Assembly: GCA_903857865.1 (NCBI GenBank)
Contig: CAIOGO010000006.1
Location: forward strand, 91,825-155,824
Source: an uncultured bacterium
GTDB taxonomy: Bacteria; Bipolaricaulota; Bipolaricaulia; UBA7950; UBA9294
Reading direction: 5' to 3'
Length of the DNA: 64,000 nucleotides
The notes under the pieces were generated by a model that was not told the origin of the DNA, searched no databases, and saw nothing but the letters and a program-made list of their open reading frames with translations. The position numbers and the translations under genes were made by a program. Positions within the stretch are counted from its first letter, which is position 1, and each line of letters opens with the position of its first letter. Below, in pieces: positions 16,606-24,733 of this stretch.

Positions 16606-17244
16606 ATGCGATACTACGTGGAATCGGACGGTCGCATCTTTCTGGTTCGCAAGAACGGAGCGCTCGACCTTCCGACGCCGAACGAGGTTCCGTTCCCGGT
16701 CGAATGCATTGCCCCGCTCGCGGCAGGCGAGGATGTGTGGTTCTGCGTCCCTCGTCTTGCGGAGCATCCGAGTCACTGGCCCAGCAAGGACGATGTCGCA
16801 CGGCTCCCGGACATCACCCCAGTCGTCCGCGAGGCCGTCCACGCCACGATGCCGCGCGTCGTCGTCGAAGGTATCTGCATCGAGGGCGACTGCGTCTTGT
16901 TGGTCAAGGGCAGTCGCGGGCTGAACGACGGGCGCTGGTCGTTGCCCGGGGGGTTCCTCCGCTTCGGCGAAACGCCGGAAGCCGGCATCTTGCGGGAGAT
17001 CCGCGAGGAAGTGGGGGCGGAGGCGAAGATCCTGCGCTTCGTTAGCGTGCACGGGAGGCTTGGCCAGAAGACGGGGCTGCACTGGATCATGCTCTTCTAC
17101 CGCACCGCCCTGTGCGGACAGCCGCGGCCCGACCCGGACGAGATCGCCGAAGCGCGCTACGTCCCTCTCCACGAGGCTCCGGCCATGCTCCACGACCTCG
17201 CGATGGCGGACGCCGTCCGCCGCGAAGCGTCGACGCATTGCTAG
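16606..17244 (+). CDS. Nudix hydrolase
   Basis: A 212-residue protein hydrolysing a nucleoside diphosphate linked to X. The complete Nudix box (G-x5-E-x7-REIREEVG) is seen near residues 122-145, preceded by GRWSLPGGF. The N-terminal ~85 residues form a separate domain of unknown role (LPTPNEVPFPVECI, VWFCVPRLAEHPSHWPSKDD). It is divergent from the nfn operon; TACAAT at 16585-16590 is a possible -10. The 3' end lies ten bases from the next, convergent gene. Confidence 0.82.
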   Translation: MRYYVESDGRIFLVRKNGALDLPTPNEVPFPVECIAPLAAGEDVWFCVPRLAEHPSHWPSKDDVARLPDITPVVREAVHATMPRVVVEGICIEGDCVLLVKGSRGLNDGRWSLPGGFLRFGETPEAGILREIREEVGAEAKILRFVSVHGRLGQKTGLHWIMLFYRTALCGQPRPDPDEIAEARYVPLHEAPAMLHDLAMADAVRREASTHC

Positions 17245-17253
17245 GCGCCCCAG

Positions 17254-18363
17254 CTAGAGTAGTTGGATGCTCAGGCCAAGGCGGATGTCGACGCTCCATT
17301 CGAGGTAGTACGGACGGTGCTCGAGTGACACCGCAAGGGTGACGTCGGCAGTGTCCAGCGGCGTGAGAACGATATTCAGTACGATGCGATGGACGTCGGT
17401 GGGAATACTCGCCCACGTCTCGCGCGAGAACGCATACGTCGCCTCCATGTTCAGAAACTCCGAGACGAGGTAATCGACCTCCGCATCCAGATCGATGCGG
17501 TTCGTGGTGAAGATCGCCGGGGGACCGGAGATGCTGCCGTTGAGCAGGAGCTGAGCGTTGGGGGCCGTCGTGAATGCGTAGTTGAAGGCGGCCGTGACCA
17601 AGAGGTCGTTCGTTCCGCCGGATGGGTCGAGGATTTCGTACCCGACTCCGAGTTTGCCATCCCAGCCGCAGTACCTCGAGAAGCTGGCATCGGTGAGCAG
17701 GTCCGTAATCTTCGAGAGATCCAGAGCATCCACTCCCCCCGGTCGCACGTAGCCCGAACTCTCGATGATCTCCTGAACGACGGAGAGAAGGTCGGCGGTC
17801 GACTTGTAGGTCTCCTTGCTGCCGATTTCGTACGCAAGGATCTCCAGGTCGGCAGATCGCAGGTGATCGGTCAGCGTGCCGCGGCGCACGAGGGTCTCGT
17901 CGATGCGCGTGGCGGTCGCCAGCGGCGTCACGTCCGTGAATCGGCCGACCCCAAGGCCGAGGTTCACGGAGACGCCCAGCGACGCGAACGACGACGAACT
18001 CCGCGCGCTCGCGCCGGCGAACGCGAAGGCGTCGCCTTCGGAGGCAAGGTACTGCTTGTAGTTGCCATCGGCGATCGTGGAGTAGCTCGAGACGTCGAGA
18101 AGCGAGATCTCGAACTGATTCGCCAGTCCAATGTCGAAGCCGTACTCCGCAGTGTCGTAGAGCCGCTTGTAGTCCACGATGAACTGGCCGGCGTTCTCGT
18201 CCCGGTCCTTCGACCCGTACGGGTCGTTGGCGTACTGGTACGAGAACGACATGACTAAGTCCGAGAGGTCGGTCAGAGGAGATCGGTAACTGCACAACGG
18301 CATCGCCTGCGACGCGAGACAGACTGCGAGAAGCCCAACCAACACCGCCACTGCGCCCCTCAT
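17254..18363 (-). CDS. Exported protein of unknown function, beta-barrel-like
   Basis: A signal peptide (MRGAVAVLVGLLAVCLASQA) is followed by about 345 residues with many alternating polar/hydrophobic stretches (VMSFSYQYAND, LGVSVNLGLGVGRF, LLVTAAFNYAFTT, VTLAVSLEHRPYYLEWSVD), like strands of an outer-membrane or other surface beta-barrel. No known domain was recognised. ATG 18363 has AGGTGA five bases ahead; ATG 18369 is the alternative. A helical segment sits in the middle (RSADLEILAYEIGSKETYKS). Confidence 0.6.
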   Translation of the reverse strand: MRGAVAVLVGLLAVCLASQAMPLCSYRSPLTDLSDLVMSFSYQYANDPYGSKDRDENAGQFIVDYKRLYDTAEYGFDIGLANQFEISLLDVSSYSTIADGNYKQYLASEGDAFAFAGASARSSSSFASLGVSVNLGLGVGRFTDVTPLATATRIDETLVRRGTLTDHLRSADLEILAYEIGSKETYKSTADLLSVVQEIIESSGYVRPGGVDALDLSKITDLLTDASFSRYCGWDGKLGVGYEILDPSGGTNDLLVTAAFNYAFTTAPNAQLLLNGSISGPPAIFTTNRIDLDAEVDYLVSEFLNMEATYAFSRETWASIPTDVHRIVLNIVLTPLDTADVTLAVSLEHRPYYLEWSVDIRLGLSIQLL

Positions 18364-18385
18364 CCGCATCACCTCACCGGCAACT

Positions 18386-19534
18386 CTAGAGAGGAGATCG
18401 GTCCCTGCCCATCGATTCCTTCCCCATCCAAGGTGCCTGCTGTCCCCGTTCCAGTATGCTCGCCGGGACACCATCAAAGAGCGACAGCTGTCGCGTCGCG
18501 GCGACCCCGAGTCTGGAAACCCCCACGCCGAGGAGGCGAACCCCACGTTCGTCGAGTTCGGCACGCTGACGCAGAAGATGCACCGCCAGCGTCTCGATCA
18601 AGCCCTCCGAGTCCGTGGCCACAGGCAGTTTCACCTGGCGCGTGATCGTCCGAAAGTCGGGGTAGCGGATCTTGATGCGGACCGTGCGGCACAGCATCGA
18701 CGCCGCGCGCAATTGCCCCGCGACATGGCGTGCCAGTCGCCGCACTTCGTCCTCGATCTCCTCGGCGCGAAGGAGGTCCACGGCATACGTCACTTCGCGC
18801 GACATGGACACCGATTCGGACTCCCCGGCAATCGGCGTGTCGTCCTCGCCGCGGGCCAGCTCGTGTAGTCGCACGCCCATGCGCCCGAACTCGCGCTCAA
18901 GGAGCTCGACGGGCGCCGTACGCACGTCGGCGATGCGAAGGAGTCCGAGCCCGCGCAGCCGCCGCTCCGTGACGTCGCCGACGCCCCACATCTTGCCGAT
19001 GGGGAGGGGGTCGAGGATCTCACGCACTCGCTCGGGACGAATCACAAGGAACCCATCGGGCTTGGAGAGATCGGACCCCATCTTCGCCAGAAAGCGGTTC
19101 GGCGCAACCCCCACCGAGCAGGTGAGCTGAGTCTCCCGCTGAACCTCCTGTTTCGCGGCCAACGCAACCGCCATCGCGGCCGCGCCGTGCTCCGACACGT
19201 CGAAGAACGCCTCGTCGAGCGACACCGTCTCGAGCACCGGCGACACACGGAGCAGGACCTCCCGAACGCGCGCGGAGATCTCGCAGTACCGTTCGAACCG
19301 AGGCGGGACGAAGACGCCGTCCGGACACCGCTTGCGCGCCATAGCCATCGGCATCGCGCTGTGCACCCCAAACCGGCGCGCCTCGTACGACGCCGTGGCG
19401 ACGACGCCGCGAGAACCGAGTCCACCGACGATCACGGGCTTCCCACGGAACTTCGGCTCATCGAGCTGTTCCACCGCGGCGAAGAAGGCATCCATGTCGA
19501 GATGACCGATCCACCGCTCGCTGGACGCATCCAC
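18386..19534 (-). CDS. dinB: DNA polymerase IV (Y family)
   Basis: Translesion polymerase. Palm motifs are LDMDAFFAAVEQL near residue 12 and SLDEAFFDVSEHG near 107 with the catalytic carboxylates. SVGVAPNRFLAKMGSDLSKP and KMWGVGDVTERRLRGLG (helix-hairpin-helix) follow. Near the C-terminus QLSLFDG is a good beta-clamp binding motif. At 382 residues the length is normal. It is a single gene, divergent from the THEP1 gene. No LexA box was found by eye. Confidence 0.92.
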   Translation of the reverse strand: MDASSERWIGHLDMDAFFAAVEQLDEPKFRGKPVIVGGLGSRGVVATASYEARRFGVHSAMPMAMARKRCPDGVFVPPRFERYCEISARVREVLLRVSPVLETVSLDEAFFDVSEHGAAAMAVALAAKQEVQRETQLTCSVGVAPNRFLAKMGSDLSKPDGFLVIRPERVREILDPLPIGKMWGVGDVTERRLRGLGLLRIADVRTAPVELLEREFGRMGVRLHELARGEDDTPIAGESESVSMSREVTYAVDLLRAEEIEDEVRRLARHVAGQLRAASMLCRTVRIKIRYPDFRTITRQVKLPVATDSEGLIETLAVHLLRQRAELDERGVRLLGVGVSRLGVAATRQLSLFDGVPASILERGQQAPWMGKESMGRDRSPL

Positions 19535-19632
19535 AGTGCCTCCTCTATCACACGGCGACGCGGCGCGCTCGATCGAAGCTCTGCAACGCGTAACCCGCTT
19601 CGCTCACGAGAAAGAGGGTAGAATCGCGCCCC

Positions 19633-20184
19633 ATGGCGATCAAGGGGCGCGTAGCAATCACAGGACGACCAGGCGTGGGGAAGACCACGCTCATCGAGCG
19701 CATTCTCCCCCTCGTCTCCGCGACCTACGGCGGCTTCCTGACGAAGGAGGTCCGCAAGTGCGGACACCGCGTGGGATTCGCGCTCGTCGATCTCGGGACC
19801 GGAGAAGAGTGCCTCTTCGCTCGCGTCCACTCCTCCGCTGGGACGAAGTTCGGACGCTACGCCGTCGACATCGGAGCCGTCGAGCGGGTGGGCGTTCCAG
19901 CAATTCTTCGCGCCATCGAAACGAAGGAGCTCGTCGTCATCGACGAGATCGCGCCGATGGAGCTCTCCGCTCTCGGCTTCGTCGCCGCCGTTGAACAGGC
20001 GTTGGCGAGCGACAGGGCCCTTCTCATCGCCACGCACGCCCACGCCACGCACCCGGTCGCCGACCGCGCGAGGCAGGAGTTGCAGCTCGTCCGCATCCGC
20101 CTCGGGAACCGAGACAGCCTTGTCGACACCATCGTCGCCCTGCTGTCCGGCGACGCTACGCTTGCGCCGCCTGCCAATCCTTGA
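19633..20184 (+). CDS. THEP1-type nucleoside-triphosphatase
   Basis: An NTPase of the NTPase_1/THEP1 family (archaea, Aquifex, some thermophiles), 183 residues. It has a P-loop [18 protein letters not shown], the conserved [17 protein letters not shown], and the Walker B segment [12 protein letters not shown]. The physiological substrate is unknown. TAGAAT (19619-19624) ends eight bases before the ATG and no Shine-Dalgarno is seen, so translation may be leaderless. The last 29 bases overlap the convergent transaldolase gene. Confidence 0.85.
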   Translation: MAIKGRVAITGRPGVGKTTLIERILPLVSATYGGFLTKEVRKCGHRVGFALVDLGTGEECLFARVHSSAGTKFGRYAVDIGAVERVGVPAILRAIETKELVVIDEIAPMELSALGFVAAVEQALASDRALLIATHAHATHPVADRARQELQLVRIRLGNRDSLVDTIVALLSGDATLAPPANP

Positions 20185-20794
20185 GGAAACGCTCGACGCC
20201 GACGTCCGTCAGGGGGTGCCGGAAAAGCTGCTTCAGCACCGCATGCGGCACGGTGGCAATGTCCGCGCCGAGAGACGCCGCCTCGAACACGTGCCTGGGG
20301 TGACGAACGCTGGCGACGATGATCTCGGTCGGGAACACGTAGTTCTGGAAGACATCGAGAATGTCCGAGATGAGGTCCATCCCCCCGCCGCCCACATCGT
20401 CGACACGGCCCACGAACGGCGACACGTAGGACGCGCCGCACTTGGCCGCAACCAGCGCTTGGTTCGCCGAGAAGACGAGGGTGACGTTCGTCCGAATCCC
20501 CTCCGAGGACAGCGTTCGCACGGCCTTCATCCCCTGTTCGGTCATCGGGACCTTGATCACCACGTTCTTGTGAATGCGCGCGAGCGGCCGCGCCTCGCGC
20601 ACCATCTCGTCGGCTACGAGCGACATCACCTCCGCGCTCACCGGGCCGTCGACCAGCTCGCACAGCCGCGCGATCGTCTCCTCGAACGGAACCTTCTCCC
20701 GCGCCACGAGGCTCGGGTTCGTCGTCACCCCGTCGACCAACCACGCCAGCTCGCGCACCTCGTCGAGATTCGCAGAATCGATGAACAGCTTCAT
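20156..20794 (-). CDS. FSA/TalC-type transaldolase
   Basis: A small class I aldolase of 212 residues, acting as transaldolase or fructose-6-phosphate aldolase. It opens with [16 protein letters not shown] and has [12 protein letters not shown], the Schiff-base lysine in [42 protein letters not shown] and the conserved [12 protein letters not shown]. It belongs with the pentose-phosphate non-oxidative branch. A lone gene on the minus strand. Confidence 0.9.
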   Translation of the reverse strand: MKLFIDSANLDEVRELAWLVDGVTTNPSLVAREKVPFEETIARLCELVDGPVSAEVMSLVADEMVREARPLARIHKNVVIKVPMTEQGMKAVRTLSSEGIRTNVTLVFSANQALVAAKCGASYVSPFVGRVDDVGGGGMDLISDILDVFQNYVFPTEIIVASVRHPRHVFEAASLGADIATVPHAVLKQLFRHPLTDVGVERFLKDWQAAQA

Positions 20795-20927
20795 GCTGCC
20801 TCCCTGTTCGCATTGCGCTCGCGGCCGAGTGTATCGGCTCCCGCGCCTCCCTCCCACAGACGCCGCTACGAACAACCTTGAAGGGCTCCCCGGCGGAAGC
20901 TACGGTATGACTGGAGAGGAGAGAGAC

Positions 20928-22316
20928 ATGGCATACGACGTACTCATCATCGGAGGCGGACCGGGGGGCTATGTCTGCGCCCTGCGTTCGGCGCACCTCG
21001 GGCTCCGCGTTGCGCTTGTCGAGGAGAAGGAGCTTGGCGGAGTGTGCCTTCACTGGGGCTGCATTCCCACGAAGGCGCTGTACGCTGCAACGCGCCTCAT
21101 CCATCAGGCGTCGACGGCGACGGAGATGGGAATCGCGTTTGCTCCCCCCAGCCTCGATCTGCCCCGCCTGGCGGCGTGGAAAGAGAGTGTCACCGCGCGC
21201 CTCGCCGGCGGGATCGTCGACCTGATGAAGGCAGCCAACGTCGACGTCGTACGCGGCCGAGGCCGCCTCATCGGACCCCGAGAGGTCGCCGTGTCGACCG
21301 GGGAGACCCTGCGTGCGGACCGCATCGTCCTTGCGACGGGATCCCGACCGATTGAGATCAACGGATTCCCGTTCTCCCACCCCCGTGTCTGGTCGTCGGA
21401 CGATGCTCTCCGCCTCGACGAGATCCCGCAGCGCTTGGCGGTGATCGGCGGAGGAGTCATCGGCGTGGAGTTGGCCGCGATCTACCGGCGGCTCGGGAGC
21501 GACGTGACCGTCGTCGAGCTTCTGCCCGATATTCTCGCCGCCCTCGGACTCGACCGGCGGGCCACGGCCGTTGTGAAGAAGGGACTCACCCTGGCCGGAG
21601 TTCGCGTCCTGAACGGGGTGAGTGCCACGTCGTTCGTGGAGGAAGAAGGGGACGGCCTCAAGATCACGCTCAGCGACGGGACTGCGCTCGCCGCAGATCG
21701 CGTCCTCGTCGCCGTCGGCCGCCGCCCGAATTCATCCGACCTCGGGCTCGAGACCATCGGCGTCGAGCCCGACCGCCGCGGCGCAATCCCGGTCAGCACG
21801 CGCTGCGAGACGTCGGCTCCCGGCGTGTACGCAATCGGCGACGTGGTCCCAGGGCCGATGCTGGCGCACAAGGCGTCGGCCGACGGCATCGTCGTCGCGC
21901 ACGCGATGGCCGGCGACGCCCACGCCGCCACACCGGCCGAGCTCATTCCCCAGGTGGTCTTCACCGATCCCGAGATCGCGTCCGTCGGTCTCTCCGAGAC
22001 GGCGGCCCGCGCCGCCGGGGGTGAGGTCGCTGTCGGCCGGTTTGCCTACGCCGGGCTCGGGAAAGCGCTTGGAATGCGAGAGACGGAGGGCTTCTTCCAG
22101 GTCGTTGCCGATGCGGCCGACCACCGCATCCTCGGCGTCACGATCGTCGGCGCCGAAGCCTCGGATCTCCTCGCCGAGGGAGTGCTCGCCGTGCGCCACG
22201 GCCTCACGCTGGAACAGGTCGCGGAGACCGTCCACGCGCACCCCACGTTGCCCGAGGGCTTCCACGAGGCCGTCGAGAATGCCCTTGGCTGCGGCATCCA
22301 TACGGTCAAACGCTGA
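20928..22316 (+). CDS. lpdA: Dihydrolipoyl dehydrogenase (E3)
   Basis: FAD- and NAD-dependent oxidation of dihydrolipoamide in 2-oxoacid dehydrogenase or glycine-cleavage complexes. It has VLIIGGGPGGYVCALRSAHLG, the active disulfide in GGVCLHWGCIPTKAL, a second Rossmann motif (LAVIGGGVIGVELAAIYRRL), GVYAIGDVVPGPMLAHKAS, and the C-terminal HAHPTLPEGFHEA base pair region. 462 residues. No E1, E2 or lipoyl genes are adjacent, so it probably serves complexes encoded elsewhere. Good GGAGAGGAGAG ahead of the ATG. Confidence 0.9.
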   Translation: MAYDVLIIGGGPGGYVCALRSAHLGLRVALVEEKELGGVCLHWGCIPTKALYAATRLIHQASTATEMGIAFAPPSLDLPRLAAWKESVTARLAGGIVDLMKAANVDVVRGRGRLIGPREVAVSTGETLRADRIVLATGSRPIEINGFPFSHPRVWSSDDALRLDEIPQRLAVIGGGVIGVELAAIYRRLGSDVTVVELLPDILAALGLDRRATAVVKKGLTLAGVRVLNGVSATSFVEEEGDGLKITLSDGTALAADRVLVAVGRRPNSSDLGLETIGVEPDRRGAIPVSTRCETSAPGVYAIGDVVPGPMLAHKASADGIVVAHAMAGDAHAATPAELIPQVVFTDPEIASVGLSETAARAAGGEVAVGRFAYAGLGKALGMRETEGFFQVVADAADHRILGVTIVGAEASDLLAEGVLAVRHGLTLEQVAETVHAHPTLPEGFHEAVENALGCGIHTVKR

Positions 22317-22317
22317 G

Positions 22318-22542
22318 CCGCTGGCCGCTGGCTCCTTCGGCCAGCGGCGAGAGAGAACCCCTGCGGGCTTCTTTGGTCTCCATCAGGACGGTCACAGAGG
22401 CTCTTCTTCCTAGCTGCCCCGCGTCTGAGGACAAAGAGAAAGCCATCAGTTCGTAGAACCGATGGTCTTCTCCCAAGCTACCGACCCTACGGGCAAAGCC
22501 AGAAGAAGCGCTGCCTGTCCCACGAACAGGCAGCACTTCTTC
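22318..22542. terminator. Three stem-loops between convergent lpdA and bactofilin genes
   Basis: The first hairpin pairs CCGCTGGCC with GGCCAGCGG (22319-22347), just after lpdA. The second pairs CCATC.GTTC with GAAC.GATGG (22443-22465). The third pairs GAAGAAG.GCTGCCTGT with ACAGGCAGC.CTTCTTC (22502-22542), a stem of about 17 bp with one mismatch. The outer two are placed to stop transcription from either side. No coding frame is evident in this 254-base gap. Confidence 0.55.
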
Positions 22543-22570
22543 CCAGCCGTCGTTCCGCAAGACCGACGGC

Positions 22571-23311
22571 CTAGGTCTTCGTCTGTTTGTCGACCTTGGC
22601 GCCCGCGTGCACCTCGATCGTTTCGCTGTACTCGACCGTGCCGATGTGGCACCCCGGGCCAAGCTTGATCCGCTTGCCACGTACAGCGTCGGCCGTCGTC
22701 TCCTCGAGCTCGACATCGTCTCCTTCGATCGATGACGCCTTGAGTTCGGCGAGGCCCCCGCCGGAGAACATGCGGACCAAGCCGTCGAAGAGAATTCCGC
22801 GCTCGCGGAAGCCGCCCCGCAGGATCTCGATCTTCTCCCCGCCGATCTCGCGCGCAGAGCACTTGCCGCCGAGACGAACTTCGACCTTGTCAGCCGAGAG
22901 GAGGCCTTCGATCGTAAATCCACCAGAGGCCTTGAAGATCTCGGACTCTAGGTCGCCGCCGACATGGATGTGTCCGCTAACCTTGACGTACTCGGCCGCG
23001 ACACTTCCCGTCACGCGGAACGTCCCCGAACACTTGAGTTCCTTGACCTTCGCGTCCCCGCCGATGCGCGCCGCGCCGCTCACCGACATCTCGTCGGCCA
23101 CAACGGAGCCCGCAAACGAGGCGCCCCCGGAGACCGAGACCTGCGTCGCCTCCACGTTTCCTTCCACCTTGCCCGCGCCGGAAATGCGGAGCTCCTCAGC
23201 CTTGAGATCACCGGTTATCTTGCCGGCCCCGGAGATCGAGACGCGAGCGTAGTCGCCGCCACTCAGTTTGCCGGCCCCCGACAGGCTGGCCGACCGTCGA
23301 TCCTCGCTCAT
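22571..23311 (-). CDS. Polymer-forming (bactofilin-like) beta-helix protein
   Basis: A 246-residue protein built of short hexapeptide-like beta-helix repeats (VSISGAGKITGDLKAEELRI, SGAGKVEGNVEATQVSVSGG and so on) without membrane segments. It resembles YhbE/YhbF-type polymer-forming cytoskeletal proteins. The last ~90 residues are less repetitive (GGKCSAREIGGEKIEI, VELEETTADAVRG). It is the second gene of an operon with a YhbD-like protein, overlapping it by four bases (ATGA). It probably forms filaments that organise envelope or cell-shape functions. Confidence 0.8.
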   Translation of the reverse strand: MSEDRRSASLSGAGKLSGGDYARVSISGAGKITGDLKAEELRISGAGKVEGNVEATQVSVSGGASFAGSVVADEMSVSGAARIGGDAKVKELKCSGTFRVTGSVAAEYVKVSGHIHVGGDLESEIFKASGGFTIEGLLSADKVEVRLGGKCSAREIGGEKIEILRGGFRERGILFDGLVRMFSGGGLAELKASSIEGDDVELEETTADAVRGKRIKLGPGCHIGTVEYSETIEVHAGAKVDKQTKT

Positions 23312-24021
23312 CGCTCCTCCTCTCTCTTGTCCGATGCCGCACCCCCGTGCGACCCTCCGGTTCCCTGCGCCAAATCCAGCTTGATGCGCTCCAGCGTGTT
23401 CCGCAGATCGACCGTCCCAATTCGTTGCACGTCCGGATCGAACAGCGCATCGAGCGGCGCCATCGCGACCAGGCTGATCTCCGCCGAGATGCCGCCTGCG
23501 GAGAGCTTCTTCCGCAACAAGTGAATGTGCAGATTCGTCTCCGCGGCGTGCTCGAGGAATGCCTCATCCAGGTTCTTCCGCAGCGTTCGCTGCACGAGAG
23601 TCTGTTCCTCCGGCCTCGCTACGCCGCGCAACCGACTCGCCACCGCGACGCACAGGGCATCCGCCAGCGATAGGGACTGCGCCCCCGCAGTATCGACGCC
23701 GCACTCCTTGAGCGCCGCCTCGTCGAACCACGTCGCGCCGCGCAGATGATCGAACGCCACACGGACCTTCGCGTTGACCTGCTGCGTGATCACGTCGGCC
23801 AGATCGTCGAGCGGGTGCGTGTCCTTCATCGCCTTGACCCGTTCGATGCGCTCCAGAATCTTGTCGCGCGGGAAGAACGTCTCCTGCCCGGTGAACGTCG
23901 AGCGCCGCACGAACCACGCCTCGGGGATGAGGCCCTTCCTCTTCCAACGGTAGAGCTGGCCGTACGAGATGTCGGTCTGAAGAAGGACTTCCTTCTTCGA
24001 GATCAGGTTCTCCTCATCCAT
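23308..24021 (-). CDS. YhbD-family (DUF4004) protein with MerR-like N-terminus
   Basis: A 237-residue protein. The N-terminal MerR-like helix-turn-helix is highly characteristic: LISKKEVLLQTDISYGQLYR, then GLIPEAWFVRRSTFTGQETF and FPRDKILERIERV. The C-terminal part has no known function. In Bacillus, yhbD precedes the bactofilin-like yhbE and yhbF, and the same gene pair is seen here. It could regulate or interact with the bactofilin. GGAGGTG precedes the start. Confidence 0.8.
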   Translation of the reverse strand: MDEENLISKKEVLLQTDISYGQLYRWKRKGLIPEAWFVRRSTFTGQETFFPRDKILERIERVKAMKDTHPLDDLADVITQQVNAKVRVAFDHLRGATWFDEAALKECGVDTAGAQSLSLADALCVAVASRLRGVARPEEQTLVQRTLRKNLDEAFLEHAAETNLHIHLLRKKLSAGGISAEISLVAMAPLDALFDPDVQRIGTVDLRNTLERIKLDLAQGTGGSHGGAASDKREEER

Positions 24022-24176
24022 GGGCGTGACACCTCCCCTCGTCTTCTTGGGGTCCGCGCATCTTCTCACGCGAACATCGGTTCGAGCGCGAGCCGCCCGC
24101 GCGGGACGCTGGCATTGTAACAACACACTGTGTCGCGGTCAATGGCTGAGCGCGGCGGGACACATCATGCCGCGCT

Positions 24177-24633
24177 CAGCTAGGGAGTTCCGACTGCGTC
24201 GGAACTCTAGGCCTGTCGCCGGGACACACCGTAGCTCACTCAGCTAGGGAGTTCCCGCGGTGCAGGAACTCCTGGCACCATCAACGGGACGCACCACGCC
24301 GCGCTCAGCTAGGGGGTTCCGACGCAGTCGGAACTCCAGGCATCTGTCATCGTGACGCACGTTGTCCCACTCAGCGGCTAAACGAGACGGGACGGACTCT
24401 GTCTCGTTCAGCTAGAGAGTTCCCGCTACACGAGAACTCCAGGCCTGTCGCCGTGTCAGACGCTGTCTTGCTCTTCCGGCTCTCCACCTTGGCGATCTTG
24501 GCGCTCTCCGCGTGATTGCGTGTGTTGGACTCGCGGCTGATTCCCTCGCGCCAAGGGCGCCAAGGAAGGCATGTCACAACGCGTGTCTGATCCCCCACCT
24601 GTCTCGGGAGTCCCCGCCGCACGGAGACTCCCG
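24177..24633. repeat. Family of ~35-bp hairpin repeats between pckA and the yhbD operon
   Basis: Four copies begin CAGCTAGGGAGTTCC or close variants and end GGAACTCCAGG: 24177-24211, 24241-24275, 24306-24340 and 24409-24443. A diverged fifth lies at 24603-24633. Each folds into a hairpin with GAGTTCC/GGAACTC arms; copy 1 has a perfect 10-bp stem with loop TGC, copy 3 nearly the same stem with loop GCA. Between copies, GCCGGGACACACC-like blocks recur. Spacing is 64, 65 and 103 bases. The rest of 24022-24733 shows no gene. Confidence 0.75.
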
Positions 24634-24733
24634 CGCTGCTCGCCGGGACTCATCTTGTCTGACTTACCCCGTCGCCGCGAATTACGCACTCGGTGCCGCG
24701 GACCCGGCGACTCCACGTTCGAGGAATCGAAGG

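Noticed and set aside
24177-24443. Possible CRISPR array
   Set aside because: Units differ from each other, spacing is irregular (64, 65, 103), spacers are themselves similar, and no cas gene is present.
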